In this document: positions 7,642 to 15,968 of the stretch, piece by piece | Layout of the letters: each line of letters starts with the position of its first letter | Numbering within the stretch: position 1 is the first letter of the stretch | Source of the DNA: a bacterium | Lineage (GTDB): Bacteria; Bacillota; Limnochordia; DTU080; RSA5 | Assembly: GCA_002919195.1 (NCBI GenBank) | Contig: PKEU01000170.1 | Span: 1 to 32,695, forward strand | DNA: 32,695 bases | Direction: 5' to 3' | The notes under the pieces: generated by a model | Told to the model about the DNA's origin: nothing | What the model saw: only the letters and a program-made list of their open reading frames with translations | The model's database searches: none | Position numbers and translations under genes: made by a program

Positions 7642-8610
7642 GTGTTTCCCACCCACCGCATGCGCCGGCTGAGAAAAAGCGAAAACGTGCGCCGTCTCGT
7701 ACGCGAGACAGGTTTTTCCATCGATCGCCTGGTCTATCCGCTCATCGTCGTGCCAGGCATGGGGAAAGCCGAACCGATCCCCTGGATGCCTGACGTCTAC
7801 CGTTTTTCCGTCGACCGCTTGATGGACGAGATTCGCTCGATCGTTCAACTGGGCATCCGCTCCGTGCTGCTCTACGGGATTCCCGAAGCCAAGGACGAAG
7901 AGGGAAGCGAGGCCTACAGCCCCGCCGGCACGGTGCAGCGTGCGGTGAGGGCCATCAAACACCTGATTCCCGACCTGGTGGTCATCACCGACGTATGCCT
8001 CTGCCAGTATACGACACACGGTCACTGTGGGATCTTTGAGGCTGGGAGCGTGCAAAACGACGCGACGCTCGAGATCCTGCAGCGCGTGGCGCTCTCCCAT
8101 GCGCAGGCCGGCGCCGATTTCGTCGCCCCTTCCAGCATGATGGACGGGCAGGTGGCAGCTTTACGCGAAGCGCTTGACCGGGACTACTTTGAAGAGGTGG
8201 GCATCGTCTCCGTTTCGGCGCGGTACGCGTCGGCTTATGATACTCCCTTGTACCAGGCGGTCGATGCCGTGGTCGCGGACGACGATCGTCGCGCTTATCA
8301 AATGGACCCGGCCAACGCCTACGAAGCCTTGCGGGAGGCAGCCCTTGACATTGAGGAGGGCGCCGACGTGATCATGGTGCAGCCCGCTCTGCCTTACGTG
8401 GATGTGATCCGCCGGGTCAAAGAGGCCTACCAGATGCCGGTCGCCGCTTGCAGCACCGGAGGCGAGTACGCCATGATTAAAGCAGCCGCTCAGAATGGCT
8501 GGATCGACGAGCAGCAAGCGGTCTTAGAAAACGTGCAGGCGATGCGGCGCGCCGGCGCCGACTTGATCGTCACGTTTCATGCAAAGGCGATCGCCCAATG
8601 GCTTGCGTAA
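7642..8610 (+). CDS. Porphobilinogen synthase (HemB) homologue lacking both catalytic lysines
   Basis: By overall sequence this 322-residue protein belongs to the HemB family, whose members condense two 5-aminolevulinate molecules to porphobilinogen for tetrapyrrole synthesis. Conserved blocks include RMRRLRKSENVRRLVRET, KDEEGSEAYS, DVCLCQYTTHGHCG (zinc cysteines 119, 121 and 129 all kept), YQMDPAN and KAAAQNGWID. The active site, however, is rebuilt. The first Schiff-base lysine (SAKxAS in the family) is Arg194, the second (VKPA) is Gln247, the FYGPFRDA loop reads YDTPLYQA, and the (V/I)SGEY loop reads TGGEY. The codons are in frame and unambiguous. Normal Schiff-base chemistry is therefore unlikely; the protein may be a regulatory or structural paralogue or may catalyse something else. 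GTG 7642 has GGAGGT (7630-7635) upstream and follows tatC2 by two bases. Confidence 0.85.
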   Translation: MFPTHRMRRLRKSENVRRLVRETGFSIDRLVYPLIVVPGMGKAEPIPWMPDVYRFSVDRLMDEIRSIVQLGIRSVLLYGIPEAKDEEGSEAYSPAGTVQRAVRAIKHLIPDLVVITDVCLCQYTTHGHCGIFEAGSVQNDATLEILQRVALSHAQAGADFVAPSSMMDGQVAALREALDRDYFEEVGIVSVSARYASAYDTPLYQAVDAVVADDDRRAYQMDPANAYEALREAALDIEEGADVIMVQPALPYVDVIRRVKEAYQMPVAACSTGGEYAMIKAAAQNGWIDEQQAVLENVQAMRRAGADLIVTFHAKAIAQWLA

Positions 8611-8721
8611 GGTGATACGCTAAAGAAGTCAGGGGCAATCAGGAAGGCCCCGCCGCCGCGACCGAGTAATCTACAACGTTGTGCGTTACAAAGGCAAGAG
8701 TGAGGAGGAGCGCATCACACG

Positions 8722-9132
8722 ATGGAAACGCAGCAAACATTTATCATCATCAAACCTGAAGCCGTCGCCCGCGGGCTCGTCGGCGAGATTTTGAGGCGCT
8801 TTGAAGCGAAGGGGCTCAAGATCCGCCGGCTTGCCATGAAAACCATCGAGCCCGACGTCGCCCGGGTGCACTATGGTCACCACGCGGACAAGCCCTTTTT
8901 TCCAGAGCTGATCGAGGCGATCACGGCTGGTCCCGTGGTCATCGGCGTCCTCGAAGGCCCTGGCGCCATCGCTCACGTCCGCAACTTGATCGGAGCTACG
9001 GATCCGCTCAAGGCGGCCCCTGGAACCATTCGCGGCGACTTTGCGTTGCAAAATCCCTACAATATGGTTCACGCCTCCGACAGCCCCGAGACTGCCCGTG
9101 ACGAGATCGCCCGGTTTTTCGGCGACGAGTAA
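8722..9132 (+). CDS. ndk: Nucleoside diphosphate kinase
   Basis: Ndk equalises nucleoside triphosphate pools by moving the gamma phosphate of ATP to nucleoside diphosphates through a phosphohistidine. The 136-residue product has the usual length. It shows the N-terminal TFIIIKPEAVARG (nucleotide-binding lysine), HYGHHADKPFF, the VRNLIGATDP loop, APGTIRGDF, and the active-site histidine in NMVHASDS. ATG 8722 is preceded by GAGGAGGAG (8702-8710), 11 bases away. About 110 bases separate it from the hemB-like gene; no convincing promoter was found there, only a 10-base palindrome. It is convergent with the vWA operon, and a strong hairpin lies between them. Confidence 0.97.
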   Translation: METQQTFIIIKPEAVARGLVGEILRRFEAKGLKIRRLAMKTIEPDVARVHYGHHADKPFFPELIEAITAGPVVIGVLEGPGAIAHVRNLIGATDPLKAAPGTIRGDFALQNPYNMVHASDSPETARDEIARFFGDE

Positions 9133-9173
9133 GCCAGTTGGAAGTGGCAAAGCCTCCGGCACGGGCTTTGAAG

Positions 9174-9208
9174 AAGCGCGCGGGAAGGCCAGCCGATCCC
9201 GCGCGCTT
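9174..9208. terminator. Bidirectional terminator between ndk and the vWA operon
   Basis: AAGCGCGCGGGA (9174-9185) pairs perfectly with TCCCGCGCGCTT (9197-9208), giving a 12-base-pair stem with an 11-base loop. It is followed by TTGCTTT on the plus strand and by CTTCTTC on the minus strand. A smaller hairpin (AAAGCC at 9149-9154 with GGCTTT at 9164-9169) precedes it. The position between two converging stop codons (9132 and 9213) fits termination in both directions. Confidence 0.8.
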
Positions 9209-9212
9209 TGCT

Positions 9213-12029
9213 TTACACGGCGTCGCCTTCTCCCGGCTCCTGCTCGGCTTCTTTTCGCCGGCGCGCGAGGTATTTGCGAGCTTCCTGGGTGACATCGCGC
9301 CCCTCCTCGCGTGCGCGCGTACCGCTTGCGCCGGGTTGGGCTACTGGGGTGGTCGCGGCGAGGATCCGGGCTCTGAGCGCCTCTTCGTCGGGCAAGCGTT
9401 CCCCAGCCGCATCCCCAGTCAATTCCCGCTCCCTTTGCCGGCTGTCGAAGATGTGAGAAGGGAAGTAGCGGACGAGGACGTCGACGAAAAACAGCAGCAA
9501 CGCTCCCGCCAACAGGAAAGGCGCGAGGGGCCGCGAGGCGTAGGCCGGAGAGGGGTGTCGCAGCAACGCTCGGAGCTCATCGGCTGAGCCCTCCGTCAAA
9601 ATGATGCCGCCGGTTTGCTCCGCTAGAGCATAGAGGAGACCGGAGTCGGGACGCAAGACCCGGTATTCGTCGGGGTAAGCGAGCACGGCTCCCGTCGTCG
9701 TCGAGACCAGCTCGGCTCCGTCGCTTCCCGAGATGAACGCAGTGTACACCCCTTGGTTGGCAGCGGGAAACTCCCCTTGGTAACGCCCAGGGGCGACTTG
9801 CTCCAGGGGAACGACGAGGCGGGACCCGTCGGGGGCAATCACTTGGCCTTCAAGGTCGAGGAAGTTGCGAAATCCTCCTTCGGGGTCCAGCGCGTCGACG
9901 ACCAGCCGGCCCGTGCCCGCTTCGATGGTCATCTGAGCCAAGAGACCCGTCGCCGGGTCGGGGCGCATCAACCACCGGACGAGCTGGCCAAAGAGCGCTC
10001 CGTAGCCTTCCCAATTGCGCCACTGGCCAAGCCACGCCCCTTGGGTGCTGGATGTAAAAGCCGCAACCTTGCCCAAGCCTCGACGCCACGTCGACAAGAT
10101 CGGGCTCTCATCAGGAGCTTTCAGGTGTACGGCCGCCGCGGCCTTTGGGCTGGTGAGGACGTACCCTCCCAGAGGCGGAGGTGGGCTCGTGTCGTGCCAA
10201 AAGTCGGCTTGCTGGTGCCAAAGAGGAGTAAACTCCGCGTCGACCCGCATCGGCCGCGTCATGACGGTGGTCTCCGTCGCAAAGATCTGGGGTATCGCCC
10301 GGATGTCGTCGGTGTAGTAGAAGCGCCCGTCGCCCCACTCAGCGATTTGCGCAAGAAGCTCTCGATCGGCGTCGCGGCCGATGCCCACGGTGCTGACCGT
10401 AATACCGGCGCCTCGCAAATTGCGCGTCAAGGCTTCGAAATCTCCAGGGGTCGAGCGCCCGTCCGAAAGGACGATCAGGTGTTTGAGCGACGCTTCCACG
10501 TCCCGAAGGCTCTCGTAGGCAGCCGCCAACGCCGAGGCCAGGTTGGTGCCGCCCTCGGCGGTCAACGAAGCGATCGACGATGCGATCGCAATGCGGTTTT
10601 CCACCGGTTGCGGCGGCACGACCCAATAGGGGAGCGAGTCAAAGGCGAGGACGCCGATGAGGTCCTTCTCGTTCATTAGGTCGAGCACGCCAAGAGCGGC
10701 TTCTTTAGCCAAGTCCAGTTTAGAAAACGACCCTTGGGTCTCGGCCATGCTTCCTGACCGGTCGAGGGTGAGCACCATGGCGAGCGACGGCATGATCACA
10801 TTTTGGGGGACGTCCATGGACACAGGGAGGAGTTGCTCCAGCAGCGTGCGGGCGTAACCGCCCAAGCCAAAGCTGCGGACGCCTCCGATGGCCAGCAGCC
10901 CGCCGCCGGTCTCTTCGACAAAGTGGGCCAGAACCTCAAGCTGCGCCCTGGAAAACGAGGTTGCAGCTACATCCACTAGGACAATAGCTCGATACTCGAT
11001 AAGAGCTGGCGCGTCCAAGACCAAGGCGCCGCTCGTGCGCACGTCGACAGCAATCCCTTGGGCCTGGAGAAGCCGGCCGAAATCTTCCCCCGCTTCAGGG
11101 TCCCGGGCGATGACGAGGACCCGCGCGTCGCCCTCGACGCGCGTTAGGCCGTACCCCACGTTGTTTTGCAAGAACCCGTCTTCGACGGGGTTGACCCTCA
11201 TCTCGTACGTTACGATCCCGTCGCCGGCCTCCGGCAGTTCAAAGCCCTCAAACGCAATGACGTTGCGGCCCGGCTCCAGCTCCACCAAACGTCGAACGAC
11301 AAGCGATCCATCCCGATAGAGGGAGAGCTCGGCGGGCGTGGCCACATTGCTTATGATGACGGCTCTAAGGTCGTAGGGTTCGCCGGCGGCGACAAGCGGG
11401 GGCAGGGTTAGGCTCTCCACCAAGACCTCTGTATCGTAACGAGAGGAGAGGGGGTAGACGTCGATCGGTACGCCTTTCCTCTTAGCTTCTTCGACCAGGC
11501 TCAAGGCTGTATCGCCGGTTTCGACGCCATCGGAAAAGATCAGCACACGGGCGTTGCTCTGGGCCGGAAGCCGCTGGAAGACCCCCTCCAGCGCATAAGC
11601 CAGGCGGGTCGCCGAAGGATCCACCGACGCTTGACTCAACGCGGCGCTGGGCTCGAGGCCCTCCTGATAGGCGCCCAGTGAGACGACGTCGCGACCAAAC
11701 ATAAAGAGGTTCATCCGATCGTCGGGACCGAGCAGCGTCGCCAGCGTATCGACGACATCGCGCGCCTTGCGTTGATCTACTGCCGCGATGCTGGCCGAGC
11801 CGTCGAAAAGCACGTAGAGGTCGACACCCGCAAGCGGCGTCCGCAGTGTGGCGCCCGCGACGGCCAGGACGAGAAAGGCGAGCGCAAGTCCGCGCAAGGC
11901 CGGGAGAAAGCGATGCGAAGGTGGCACTCCAAGGAGCCGGCTGTAACGACGCCACATCCACCATGCGTAGGGAATCGCGATCGCAGCCAGCAGCCACCAC
12001 GGCGATGAAAAGGTTATCCCCAACGCCAC
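9213..12029 (-). CDS. Large membrane protein with two vWA domains flanking a GATase1-like domain
   Basis: The 938-residue product starts at GTG 12029 behind GAGGAGG (12039-12045). The order of parts is: two N-terminal membrane helices (about 8-28 and 41-62); a first vWA domain (about 68-215) with DGSAS at 76-80; a beta-rich segment; a glutamine-amidotransferase-like Rossmann domain (about 300-405, GGGLLAIGGVRSFGLGG); a second vWA domain (about 415-600) with DRSGS at 423-427 and metal-site partners GGTNL and SDGRS; a second beta-rich part; one helix (about 834-856); and a charged C-terminal tail of about 80 residues. Both MIDAS motifs look intact. Similar proteins accompany MoxR/DUF58 genes, but the function is not established; a metal-dependent adhesion or chaperone role at the membrane is likely. 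It overlaps the previous gene by 16 bases and is last in the operon. Confidence 0.9.
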   Translation of the reverse strand: MALGITFSSPWWLLAAIAIPYAWWMWRRYSRLLGVPPSHRFLPALRGLALAFLVLAVAGATLRTPLAGVDLYVLFDGSASIAAVDQRKARDVVDTLATLLGPDDRMNLFMFGRDVVSLGAYQEGLEPSAALSQASVDPSATRLAYALEGVFQRLPAQSNARVLIFSDGVETGDTALSLVEEAKRKGVPIDVYPLSSRYDTEVLVESLTLPPLVAAGEPYDLRAVIISNVATPAELSLYRDGSLVVRRLVELEPGRNVIAFEGFELPEAGDGIVTYEMRVNPVEDGFLQNNVGYGLTRVEGDARVLVIARDPEAGEDFGRLLQAQGIAVDVRTSGALVLDAPALIEYRAIVLVDVAATSFSRAQLEVLAHFVEETGGGLLAIGGVRSFGLGGYARTLLEQLLPVSMDVPQNVIMPSLAMVLTLDRSGSMAETQGSFSKLDLAKEAALGVLDLMNEKDLIGVLAFDSLPYWVVPPQPVENRIAIASSIASLTAEGGTNLASALAAAYESLRDVEASLKHLIVLSDGRSTPGDFEALTRNLRGAGITVSTVGIGRDADRELLAQIAEWGDGRFYYTDDIRAIPQIFATETTVMTRPMRVDAEFTPLWHQQADFWHDTSPPPPLGGYVLTSPKAAAAVHLKAPDESPILSTWRRGLGKVAAFTSSTQGAWLGQWRNWEGYGALFGQLVRWLMRPDPATGLLAQMTIEAGTGRLVVDALDPEGGFRNFLDLEGQVIAPDGSRLVVPLEQVAPGRYQGEFPAANQGVYTAFISGSDGAELVSTTTGAVLAYPDEYRVLRPDSGLLYALAEQTGGIILTEGSADELRALLRHPSPAYASRPLAPFLLAGALLLFFVDVLVRYFPSHIFDSRQRERELTGDAAGERLPDEEALRARILAATTPVAQPGASGTRAREEGRDVTQEARKYLARRRKEAEQEPGEGDAV

Positions 12030-14053
12030 CGCAGCCGGCCTCCTCTCGATGGTTTCGGTACGCCTCTTGCCCTGCGTGCCGGGCCACGAGCAACCGCGGG
12101 CGCTCCGCTCAACAGCTCGGGCTCGGCAACGTGCCCCCCGTGCCGGGCCGTGTAGAGCCGCCCTTCCAAGAGCAGGAGAATGATCGAAAGAAGCCCGATC
12201 CAGCGCCATAGGCGCTCCGTCTGAGATGCAGCGGGAGCATCGCGGCGGATGGACGCCTCCGGGACGAGATCTGCCAAGCGGTCCCGGTCGAGATTGAGAA
12301 AGGTGGCGCCGCCTTGGATGAGGGCCTCCGTCCACCGGCTGTTGAGATTGGATTCTTCCCGGTCGAGGAGGCTCACGGCAAAGCTCCCCTCGCCGCTTTC
12401 GGCCCACCACCGGTAAACACCCGGCTCCAGCACCCACGCGTGGGCTTCGCGCGATAGCTCGCGGTCACCGGACTCCAGGTGGTGCACTTCCCCCGAAGGT
12501 TGCGCCAGAGTCAATGCCTCGCCTTCGTTCCACGCCTTTAAGACCGCGGCCGGGAGCCGACCCGGTTGAACCGGGTGAGGGACGCTCTCCTGCGCGCTGG
12601 GATTGACCCACTCTACGACGTTTTGCAAGAAGACGGGGAAGGCGATCCGGAAGGGCAGGTCGCTTTGAAACAACGGGATGGCCAGGCGAATGATCCTGCG
12701 TTCAGGCTCGTCAAGAAGAGTCAGCAAAGGACCTGCGGTCGATTGGAGAAGGACGATCTCGGTCGGGAGGGGGGTAAGCGGCTCCGCCATGGCAATCGAG
12801 ACGCTTTCCCAATCGACGAAACGTGAAAAGGGGTGCCGCCGATCCCACCATGTGACTGTAGCCGGATACGCTTCCCGCAGCGCCGAGCCGCTCGTCACGA
12901 CCAGTGCTGTCCCTTGGAAATCGGCAGGCACCTCTTCGTCGAGAAAGACCACCAAATCGTACGAGACGTTGGGATCGAGCGCCGCGGAGGGGAGGTATGC
13001 ATGTACCGTCTCTACATTGGGGAAAGCTGCGAAACCTTGGTGGAGGAAGCGGCTCTCCTCGCCCACGACGAGAACGCGGGTCGCGCTTTGAGAGCCGACC
13101 ACCAGGTACGCGGCATCGTCGACAGGAAACGGGTCGGTGGACGCAAGCCGCGCCTCAAGGCTGTAGCCTGGGCCAAGCGAGTGCTCGAGGACGATCCGCT
13201 CCCTTCCTCCCGGGGCCAGGGTCACCGTCGACTCAAACAACAACAAGCCACCGGTCTGATCTTGCAGCGACCCCGGTGCTGGGAACGCGGCCACCGAGAC
13301 GAGTGGGGTTGCCTGCTCCTCTCCAAAGTTTTCCACCTCGAGCAGGATCTGGTGGTGGCCTTCGCCGCGCCCGCTGGGACGGGCCGAAAAACGGGTGATT
13401 CCGAGGTTGTCCACCGGTGTGCCCACATCGATGAGAGAGAGGCGAGTGCCCGGTCCCAAAGACAAAAAGGGCATCAAGGTGTCAGGGGCGACAGCGCCGT
13501 CGCTCACGATCACCACGTGCACGGGAACGTCGTCCGAAAGCCGGGCAGTCATCAAGCGGTGGAGCTCTTCCCACGCACTGCTTCCCGCAGGAGGCGGCAA
13601 CGCCGAAAGCCGCGCTAGGAGTTCTCCTTTCTCCGGCCCATCATAAAGCAGATGATCTCCTGTGGTCGACCAGAGGAGGTACCGGTCCGCCTCCCCCTCG
13701 GAGAGAAACCGCTCGATGGAGGCGCGGGCCACGGTCGCCCGGGATTCTCCCGGCCCCACGGCCATGCTGGCCGATGTGTCAACGACGATCGCCAGGTGGA
13801 ACGGCGGGCGCTGGAGTCTTGGCCGCGGGTCGGCAAGGCCCGTGGAAAGCACCGCCACGATGAGCAGCTGGACCAAGAGGAGCAGGCTCTTGGTAAAACG
13901 GCGTCGCCGGTAATCCGCCGCGAGGGTTCGCTCCACGCGTTCCCACAAGAAGAGGCTGGACACCACGTAGGGACGGCGCCTGGCTCTCAATGTGTGAAGG
14001 AGGATGATGACGGCGCCTGCCACCGCGCCGGCGATGAGCCATCCCCAGGACAA
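12014..14053 (-). CDS. BatA-like membrane protein with vWA domain
   Basis: A 679-residue protein with the BatA N-terminal layout: one membrane helix (about 5-20), a basic stretch with SLFLWERV, a second helix (about 57-72), then a vWA domain with the MIDAS motif DTSAS at residues 92-96. A long beta-rich periplasm- or surface-facing part follows, with a GATase-like segment around VLVVGEESRFLHQGF, and a C-terminal helix (LWRWIGLLSIILLLLEG). Proteins of this family act with MoxR ATPases and DUF58 proteins. The TTG start used here lies 17 bases from the ribosome site. CTG at 14062 is only 8 bases from GAAGGGGGG (14071-14079), overlaps the upstream stop as CTGA, and gives the N-terminus LTFLSWGWL, closer to the family pattern. 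Confidence 0.88.
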   Translation of the reverse strand: MSWGWLIAGAVAGAVIILLHTLRARRRPYVVSSLFLWERVERTLAADYRRRRFTKSLLLLVQLLIVAVLSTGLADPRPRLQRPPFHLAIVVDTSASMAVGPGESRATVARASIERFLSEGEADRYLLWSTTGDHLLYDGPEKGELLARLSALPPPAGSSAWEELHRLMTARLSDDVPVHVVIVSDGAVAPDTLMPFLSLGPGTRLSLIDVGTPVDNLGITRFSARPSGRGEGHHQILLEVENFGEEQATPLVSVAAFPAPGSLQDQTGGLLLFESTVTLAPGGRERIVLEHSLGPGYSLEARLASTDPFPVDDAAYLVVGSQSATRVLVVGEESRFLHQGFAAFPNVETVHAYLPSAALDPNVSYDLVVFLDEEVPADFQGTALVVTSGSALREAYPATVTWWDRRHPFSRFVDWESVSIAMAEPLTPLPTEIVLLQSTAGPLLTLLDEPERRIIRLAIPLFQSDLPFRIAFPVFLQNVVEWVNPSAQESVPHPVQPGRLPAAVLKAWNEGEALTLAQPSGEVHHLESGDRELSREAHAWVLEPGVYRWWAESGEGSFAVSLLDREESNLNSRWTEALIQGGATFLNLDRDRLADLVPEASIRRDAPAASQTERLWRWIGLLSIILLLLEGRLYTARHGGHVAEPELLSGAPAVARGPARRARGVPKPSRGGRLRWRWG

Positions 14054-14058
14054 AAACG

Positions 14059-14943
14059 TCAGTGGAGCAGCCCCCCTTCACGAAAGGTCGTCACGAGCAG
14101 CTGGCGCAAGGGATAGGACGTGTCCAACTGATAGCAAGCGATCCCCAGCCGGTGGCACCGGTCGCGCACTTCCCGCATCCAGTCCCGGGCAGCTTCAGCG
14201 TAAAGGCGCGCCGCTTCGTCATCGACACTGACCACCAAGCGCTCGCCGCTTTCTGCGTCCCTCAACTCCAGTTCGCCGCGCTCGTGAAACAGCCAGTCGA
14301 CGGGGGCGAGGAGGTGAACGAGGACACTGGTCCCCCGCCAGCGCGCCAACGTGGAGAGCGCCGCGTCCCAATTGCGGTCAAAAAGATCGCTGATCAACAC
14401 GGCGATCCTCCCCCGGCTGGACGGATCACCGCCCAGCGAGTACAGCGCGGACGCGAGATTGGTGGGGCCTCGGGTCTCGCCTTGTGCCAACCGCCGCAAA
14501 AAGGCGGGCAGACGGTGGCGGCCCCGCCACCAGGGCGTGCACCACTCAAGGCGCGTTGATACCTCGGCCTGGCGGACTTCGTCGCCCCTGCGGAGAGCGA
14601 CGTATCCCAAAGCCGCGGCGAGCTGGCGGGCGTAGAGCTCTTTCGGGGGATCGCCGATCCTCATGGAGTCGCTGCAATCGACGAGCAAGAGGAGCCGCCG
14701 GTTTCGCTCCTCGGTGAAAACCTTGACAAAGAGGCGATCGAGGCGGCTGTAGATGTTCCAATCAATGTAGCGGTAGTCGTCGCCCGGCTCGTACTCGCGG
14801 TAATCGCTAAACTCGAGGCTCGTGCCCCGGCTCTGGCTGCGATACTCACCCTTGTGCGCGCCCGACGCGTCCTCGGGCGCGCCCAGGCTCAGGCGGTCCA
14901 ACACGCGCATGAGGTCGGAGGAGAGCAGCGACCGCATGGTCAA
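14059..14943 (-). CDS. DUF58 domain protein
   Basis: DUF58 proteins accompany MoxR-type AAA+ ATPases and are thought to be their partners or substrates. The 294-residue product carries the family signature YREYEPGDDYRYIDWN (about residues 48-63) and a vWA-like core with DCSDS at residues 89-93. The downstream core includes TNLASALYSL and LISDLFDR. No membrane helix is evident, so it is probably cytoplasmic. TTG 14943 was chosen because GGAGA (14951-14955) is 7 bases upstream and the start overlaps the moxR stop as TTGA, implying translational coupling. ATG 14937 is an alternative but sits 13 bases from the ribosome site. Confidence 0.93.
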   Translation of the reverse strand: MTMRSLLSSDLMRVLDRLSLGAPEDASGAHKGEYRSQSRGTSLEFSDYREYEPGDDYRYIDWNIYSRLDRLFVKVFTEERNRRLLLLVDCSDSMRIGDPPKELYARQLAAALGYVALRRGDEVRQAEVSTRLEWCTPWWRGRHRLPAFLRRLAQGETRGPTNLASALYSLGGDPSSRGRIAVLISDLFDRNWDAALSTLARWRGTSVLVHLLAPVDWLFHERGELELRDAESGERLVVSVDDEAARLYAEAARDWMREVRDRCHRLGIACYQLDTSYPLRQLLVTTFREGGLLH

Positions 14944-15938
14944 ACGACGATCTCCTTTTTGGCCTGTTGGATCAACTCACCCAGGAGGTCGTCGACGTCA
15001 ATCCCCTCCGCCTCAGCTTCGAAGTTGAGGATGATGCGGTGCCGGAGGGCGGGCGGCGCGACGGCAACCACGTCCTCCACCGCCGCGTTGAAGCGACCGC
15101 GGATCAACGCCCTCGCCTTGGCAGCCAAGATCAAGGCCTGAGCTCCCCGGGGGCTCGATCCGTAGCGGACGTAACGCTTCACGTCAGCGCTGGCCTCAGC
15201 AAAGGCAGGGTGGGTCGCTTGCACCAAGTGGACTGCCAAGTCGACGACGTGGGAGGCGACGGGCACTTCCCGCACGGCCCGCTGGAGGGAAAGCAACTCA
15301 TCCCGCGTCAGCACCGAGTTGATGACGGGTTCGTGCTCGCCCGTCGTCCGTTCGACGATCACCTTGAGCTCTTGAGGCCCGGGAGGCTTGACCAGCAGCT
15401 TGAAGAAGAACCGGTCGACCTGCGCTTCCGGCAAGGGATAGGTGCCTTCCATTTCAATGGGGTTTTGCGTCGCCAGCACGAAAAAGGGGCGCTCTAAAGG
15501 ATACGTCACCCCCGAGACCGTCACGGTCCCCTCTTGCATCGCCTCGAGGAGTGCTGACTGGGTCTTGGGCGTCGCCCGGTTGATCTCGTCAGCCAGCACC
15601 AAGTGGGCAAAGATCGGCCCCGGCTGAAACGTGACGTTGCGTCCTTTGCCATCGGCGTCGGTGAGGAGGACGTTGGTGCCCAGGATGTCGGCAGGCATGA
15701 GGTCAGGGGTAAACTGGATCCGAGAAAAGCTGAGATCGACTCCTCTGGCCAGCGCGCGGACTAAGCTGGTTTTTCCCAGCCCCGGCGCTCCTTCTAAAAG
15801 GACGTGTCCGCCGGCCAGGAGGGCGATCAACGTCTCTTCCAATAGCTGGGATTGGCCCACAATGACTTTGCCAATCTCTCTTTGCAGCCGGTCGATTTTA
15901 CCCTGGAGCTCGACCAGCGAATTGTCGGGCGCCTCCAT
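14940..15938 (-). CDS. MoxR-family AAA+ ATPase
   Basis: MoxR ATPases are cytoplasmic AAA+ chaperones that help assemble or activate protein complexes, often with a vWA partner. The 332-residue protein has Walker A GAPGLGKT (residues 50-57), Walker B LVLADEINRA with D117 and E118, sensor 1 in FVLATQNPIEMEGTYPLPEAQ, and the arginine-containing VDRFFFKL segment. The C-terminal lid domain includes SSPRGAQALILAAKARAL. ATG 15938 has GGAGG (15948-15952) 9 bases upstream. It sits in the centre of the operon, after the coiled-coil membrane protein and coupled to the DUF58 gene, as in many aerotolerance (bat) type operons. Confidence 0.96.
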   Translation of the reverse strand: MEAPDNSLVELQGKIDRLQREIGKVIVGQSQLLEETLIALLAGGHVLLEGAPGLGKTSLVRALARGVDLSFSRIQFTPDLMPADILGTNVLLTDADGKGRNVTFQPGPIFAHLVLADEINRATPKTQSALLEAMQEGTVTVSGVTYPLERPFFVLATQNPIEMEGTYPLPEAQVDRFFFKLLVKPPGPQELKVIVERTTGEHEPVINSVLTRDELLSLQRAVREVPVASHVVDLAVHLVQATHPAFAEASADVKRYVRYGSSPRGAQALILAAKARALIRGRFNAAVEDVVAVAPPALRHRIILNFEAEAEGIDVDDLLGELIQQAKKEIVV

Positions 15939-15968
15939 GGGGTTCGGCCTCCTTTCAGCCGTAGGCCA

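Noticed and set aside
8161-8480. Possible frameshift or sequencing error as the cause of the missing HemB lysines
   Set aside because: The frame stays open and conserved motifs resume directly on both sides of each substitution. Arg and Gln codons differ from Lys in more than an indel-like way, and four separate active-site blocks are changed together.
8673-8682. Perfect palindrome ACAACGTTGT before ndk
   Set aside because: Only 10 bases, with no promoter next to it and no second copy seen, so chance is a sufficient explanation.
12566-14116. Several open frames on the plus strand opposite the BatA-like gene
   Set aside because: Arginine- and proline-rich shadow translations without ribosome sites or motifs, opposite a well-supported vWA protein.
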